Shown here in pieces: positions 58,291 through 64,000 of a stretch of DNA of 64,000 bases. This stretch comes from Stratiolaelaps scimitus. Lineage: Eukaryota; Arthropoda; Arachnida; Mesostigmata; Laelapidae. The stretch covers positions 1 to 64,000 of the forward strand of contig JABWDB010000109.1 of NCBI GenBank assembly GCA_019614645.1, read 5' to 3'. Below the pieces are notes generated by a model. It did not search any database, was not told where the DNA came from, and saw only the letters and a list, made by a program, of their open reading frames with translations. The first letter of the stretch is position 1, and each line of letters starts with the position of its first letter. A program made the translations under genes and the position numbers.

Positions 58291-59749
58291 ATCTCTGTCA
58301 GATACATGAATTAGTGATCAATGCGATTGGCTAGTAGGTGAGAGGGCACTAAGGTTTACTATGAGAGACTTGCTTTGGAGTGGGGGTTAGTCTCACACGG
58401 TGTTTGGGAGCATAAAAATAAGAATCTCATAAAAATGAATTTTGATTCAGATTGTACGTATTTTAAATTGAACCGTTCCTGATATATTCCACTTCACTTC
58501 AAGGAACGCCGCTCGCTAAATCGAATGATGGACACCGATTATGTATGCACTCGTGTTAAACCACTTGTAAACTAAAAGAAAAAATAGCTCGTTTCACGGT
58601 GTAGATGGTGTACTGGGGTATTGGGTTTCTCGTTAATTCGTTTAGATGATTCTCAGATTACAAATTAATTAATCACTTAATTATGTCACCTAAAGATTTC
58701 CTTTGTTTAGATGAATGTTTAGGTGATTAATTATGACTAGTCAGTTCAACACATATAATTAATTTTTCACATATATTCGCCGGCACTAGCTTCCGGCCAC
58801 CCTTCAAAACTCGAGCGATCATCGAGGTTTGAAACTTTTTTAGTAGTCTGAGAATGAGATGTACTTCGACAACATTAGCTTGCTTGTCGGTAAGTGGCTA
58901 TCTTTTGCCGCATTAAGGCCACTTTGATTGCAATAAGCATTTTTTGTTTTCAAAAAGTTTAGTACTAAGCAAAACCTAGTGGTGCGGTGTCCACGACGTC
59001 CGATTTCACATCTTAATCCGTGTAAGCGACGTCGCATTGCGGAGATATCTTCATTTGCTCTTGAGTCTGTCTCTTATTCGAAATTACTTTAGCTGAGTGC
59101 AATAAAACGGGCTTTGTCCTTGTGTGTGGCGGGTTGGCGGCTAACCTACAGCTGAGATATAGCCAGTAGATCCCAGTAGTATTTATATTATAGATTGGCA
59201 TAGTAAATAACAATAATTCGTATCGTAGCAAATCACAAAAATACCGTATGAGCAAAAAATTAACTCCGCATAGATCTAAAACCAGTTTGACATAGGATCT
59301 ACTTGAATATGGATCGAATATGGATCTCAGAAATTCGTTACGACGATGTCAATTGGATACAGGTAACTGCAACTTAAGTATTATGAGTGACTGAGAGTGA
59401 GAAGTCTATTCTGAGGAGCCTTTCGAAATGCGATCCTCTCGCCTTGGTTGCGTTACAGTCACACGTTATATGGTGAACGCTCGAGTGGGTCGGCCTATCA
59501 TAAAGCGCTGAGCGAAGCTAGAACCTCGGGGTCAAGGGTCATGGACGTTGGGTCTACGGGAGAAGGTGGGGCCGTAGACGAGACCTGGACGCGAGTTCCG
59601 CGGCGAGGGTTCACCCTGAAGCAAAAGGACTTACATAGACCTGTTCGTTGCAGTGTGGGGCTAGCCAGCGGCGTCCATGATCGCCTCAGTCAATGAGTTG
59701 GAGGGAACATCGGCGCCTCGCCTTTCCCCTGGCGTCGACGAAGTGACAG
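58291..59749. other. No gene recognised
   Basis: Contains an AT-rich self-complementary stretch (about 58655-58735: TTAATTAATCACTTAATTA and TAGGTGATTAATTATGA). Frames are short. Composition at 59450-59700 is GC-richer, with an 82-codon frame lacking motifs. Confidence 0.4.
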
Positions 59750-60000
59750 TGATTTTTTTTTCGAGCTGACAGGCCTCAGCTGTTCCCCTATCTGACAGAC
59801 CTCAGCTCTTAACCTTTTAGGTATTACTATGAGAGGACCTGTCGGGGCCACCTTTGCTTATTCTCTTCCTTACTCGTACCTGGCAAGAATCTTCAGATAA
59901 AGAAAAATGACAAAAAACTCCAAAGGTTCTCCGCGTCTGACAGGATTTGAACCCAACACACACGTCCCTCAGGTCTAGCAGTCAAAGACGCTGACAGTGA
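59750..60000 (-). mobile_element. SINE2, most complete copy
   Basis: Minus strand from about 60000: GTCAGCGTCTTTGACTGCTA, GACCTGAGGGACGTGTGTGT, TGGGTTCAAATCCTGTCAGA, then body, AGGTTAAGAGCTGAGGTCTG, GGGGAACAGCTGAGGCCTGT, CAGCTCGAAAAAAAAATCAC. Shows head, body and A-rich end in one piece and serves as reference for the others. Confidence 0.9.
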
Positions 60001-61310
60001 CAGTAATTTACCGGAAATTTCCTCAGGTTCCGGAAGATCACCAGCCCGAAAGCATAGCAAATAGTATGTCTCCGACAATCGTATGTCGTCGCTAATCGCG
60101 AAAGCATACTGAAGAGTGTAAGTTTCGTCAAATATGACATCCCGTAGTAACAATAATTATGATCAAACAGCACCTGTTCAGTTTTTCGTATTGGTTACAT
60201 CAGAATGAAACGTCCCGTAAAATATATTTTAATTTTAGTTGTTATACCACTTTATTTGTTTGTCTCTTTTCGTATGTACAACTGTTGGAATACATGCTTG
60301 TTGTTTATAGCAAATATTGTGCTCTTAACTTCCTATATATCGTGCATCGGTTTGTATCAGATCCGTAATAAGCTTCCTCGAATCTTCGCCCATTCACATC
60401 AATCACTCGACACGAAGTTGATATGCTCGGTGTGCAATTTCTCATTTCAGTTCATGTGACTACAGCCGCCAGTTGTACTAATGAAGAGCGTACGCGAATT
60501 CACCTCACCTCAACTCGACTAGGAAATTACTTGAAACGAGGTAATTCCACAATCTCTCTCTATCTCTCTCTCTCTTATTCTGTCTCTGTTTAAATTCCAA
60601 GTTTCAATTATGCTACCGGAACTATTCAAACACAGTGATACAATATTGGTAACTGACTCTAATATGAAACCATTACACTGGATTGTATTCCTGTGTTAAA
60701 TTGTACATTGATCATTTCTGTCAGCGTGATTCCTTGTTAAGTATTGCTCTACACGTATGCCGACGTATGCGAGCCTGCCATACACGCCTTATTTATATAT
60801 GGAATTGTTCACGACTTCTAAATGTCATCGTGTTGTTAAAGCAACTGGTAAAGGCTGCAAGGTTTGTCTCTCGATAGAGTTCGCATCGAAGTCAAATCTG
60901 GGTTGAGTCCCCCGTAAAATATATATGGAATGTTTCATTGGTCCATTATAAAGAGAGAGTCCATGTGATAATGTCAAATAGAAGAGAGCACTAGATAAAA
61001 CTGAAGTTTTTTTTTTAGCAATTGTTCACTTGTTATTATGCTGGTAATTAACTTGTCGGGGTGTACGTGGTTAGTTTTTTTTTAGCTTGTTTACTGTGTT
61101 ACTGGATGGAGAGGCTGCCACCTTCGTGCGTGGCTCCTGTCGCTTGTTACTCAACAGATACTGAAACTGTATTCATTGTCACTCTGCCTAATCTGATTGT
61201 GTATTCGTGCCGATAAGGAGTCGTGCGGCAGCCAAGGCGCCGTGACAGGAATCGCGTTCTGTTGGATCAGTAACTAAACATTTCGTTTCGAACAGGCCAC
61301 CATCATCTGG
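60001..61310. other. Intergenic; downstream of the RCBTB-type gene
   Basis: (TC)n run at 60554-60575 and T-homopolymers at 61009-61016 and 61076-61083. An 84-codon hydrophobic frame (60205-60459) has no family. The region next to 61311 should hold the 3' UTR, but I found no AATAAA on the minus strand nearby. Confidence 0.4.
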
Positions 61311-63430
<2,120 letters not shown>

Positions 63431-63557
63431 CTGTAAATATATGTAAGTGCATTGGGACGCGCTATAAAATTTTTCGTTTCTTTGTCCTTGTTCCCGTCTC
63501 GCCCTCGCCCTGCAGCAAAGGAAACATTTCCTCTATTTTTTTTCTGATATCAATCAG

Positions 63558-63803
63558 GTGGTTAATTGTAGAATATGCTCAACGATGATCCTGGAACAGT
63601 CGAACTGTTCTCCGAGTGATTTTGACATTGGTTTTGCTAAGTTATATGAAACAAATGTTCGATGGCTATGTCGTTTAGCTATTCCTGCTTGCATACAAGT
63701 AGGTGCCTGGTGGTGCATTCTGGATGAAGCCCAAAGTGTTTGTCCATGCTTCCTAGAGACCGCTATTTATTTAAAGCAATATTACCATTCAAAATGTATG
63801 TGA
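63558..63803 (+). other. Open frame preceded by an acceptor-like site, unassigned
   Basis: CTATTTTTTTTCTGATATCA then ATCAG precedes a plus-strand frame with many Cys/Trp residues (SPSDFDIGFAKLYETNVRWL..., 80 codons). It lies in what should be an RCBTB intron on the other strand. No family recognised. It could be an exon of an overlapping gene or chance. Confidence 0.2.
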
Positions 63804-64000
63804 GAATCAGGCATGGGTTAACCCATAGCTCTATCGTGTTAGGCTGACAACGCTCTTAGTAAAATTCACTTCATTTCGCGGAATTATAATATAATACGCT
63901 TACAATTTAATTATTACGATCTCCGTAAGAAAGGGCTGAACTACTGCGGTGCGTAGAGTAAAACAGCACATCGAAATTCCAAATACCTTTGAAGTTTCGG

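Overview
This is a eukaryotic, almost certainly arthropod, nuclear window. Genes have short introns with GT-AG junctions, and tandem AT microsatellites and several retrotransposon clades are abundant. No bacterial operon, phage or CRISPR structure is visible. A chelicerate or mite-like host is my best guess from the mix of elements, but nothing in the window fixes the species.

Layout. From 1 to about 50000 the window is a transposon graveyard. It holds: an R2-like LINE with a restriction-like endonuclease (205-2598) and its 5'-truncated tails elsewhere; an R1-like LINE relic (3540-5016); a Ty3/gypsy relic split by a small insertion (5036-8895); a jockey-type RT scrap; two mariner relics (10525-11240 and 11831-13120); a near full-length APE-type LINE on the minus strand (19169-21865); an inverted pair of LINE RNase H/3' ends (18382-18850 and 36018-37010); and further LINE fragments at 31240, 32388, 38827, 40115 and 41690. 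Three tRNA-headed SINE-like families recur across the whole window (SINE1, SINE2 and SINE3 are my labels), in one place nested inside each other. A Tc1-like foldback element lies at 49252-49827.

Two small secreted-protein candidates sit among the repeats: 26850-27290 on the minus strand and 30191-30520 on the plus strand.

From about 51900 to the end the window is genic. A five-exon plus-strand gene (52059-55392) encodes a disordered protein of about 634 residues. It has a long Q/P-rich tract and tryptophans in GW/WG-like settings. Exons of an unidentified gene, or an alternative 3' part of the same locus, follow at 55658-56521. The last five exons of an RCBTB-type gene (RCC1 repeats plus BTB) run on the minus strand from 63430 to 61311. 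All five join in frame, and the gene's 5' part lies beyond the right edge.

The genes show no obvious shared pathway. Their common theme is SINE insertion into introns: SINE2 in intron 1 of the Q-rich gene and SINE3 in an RCBTB intron.
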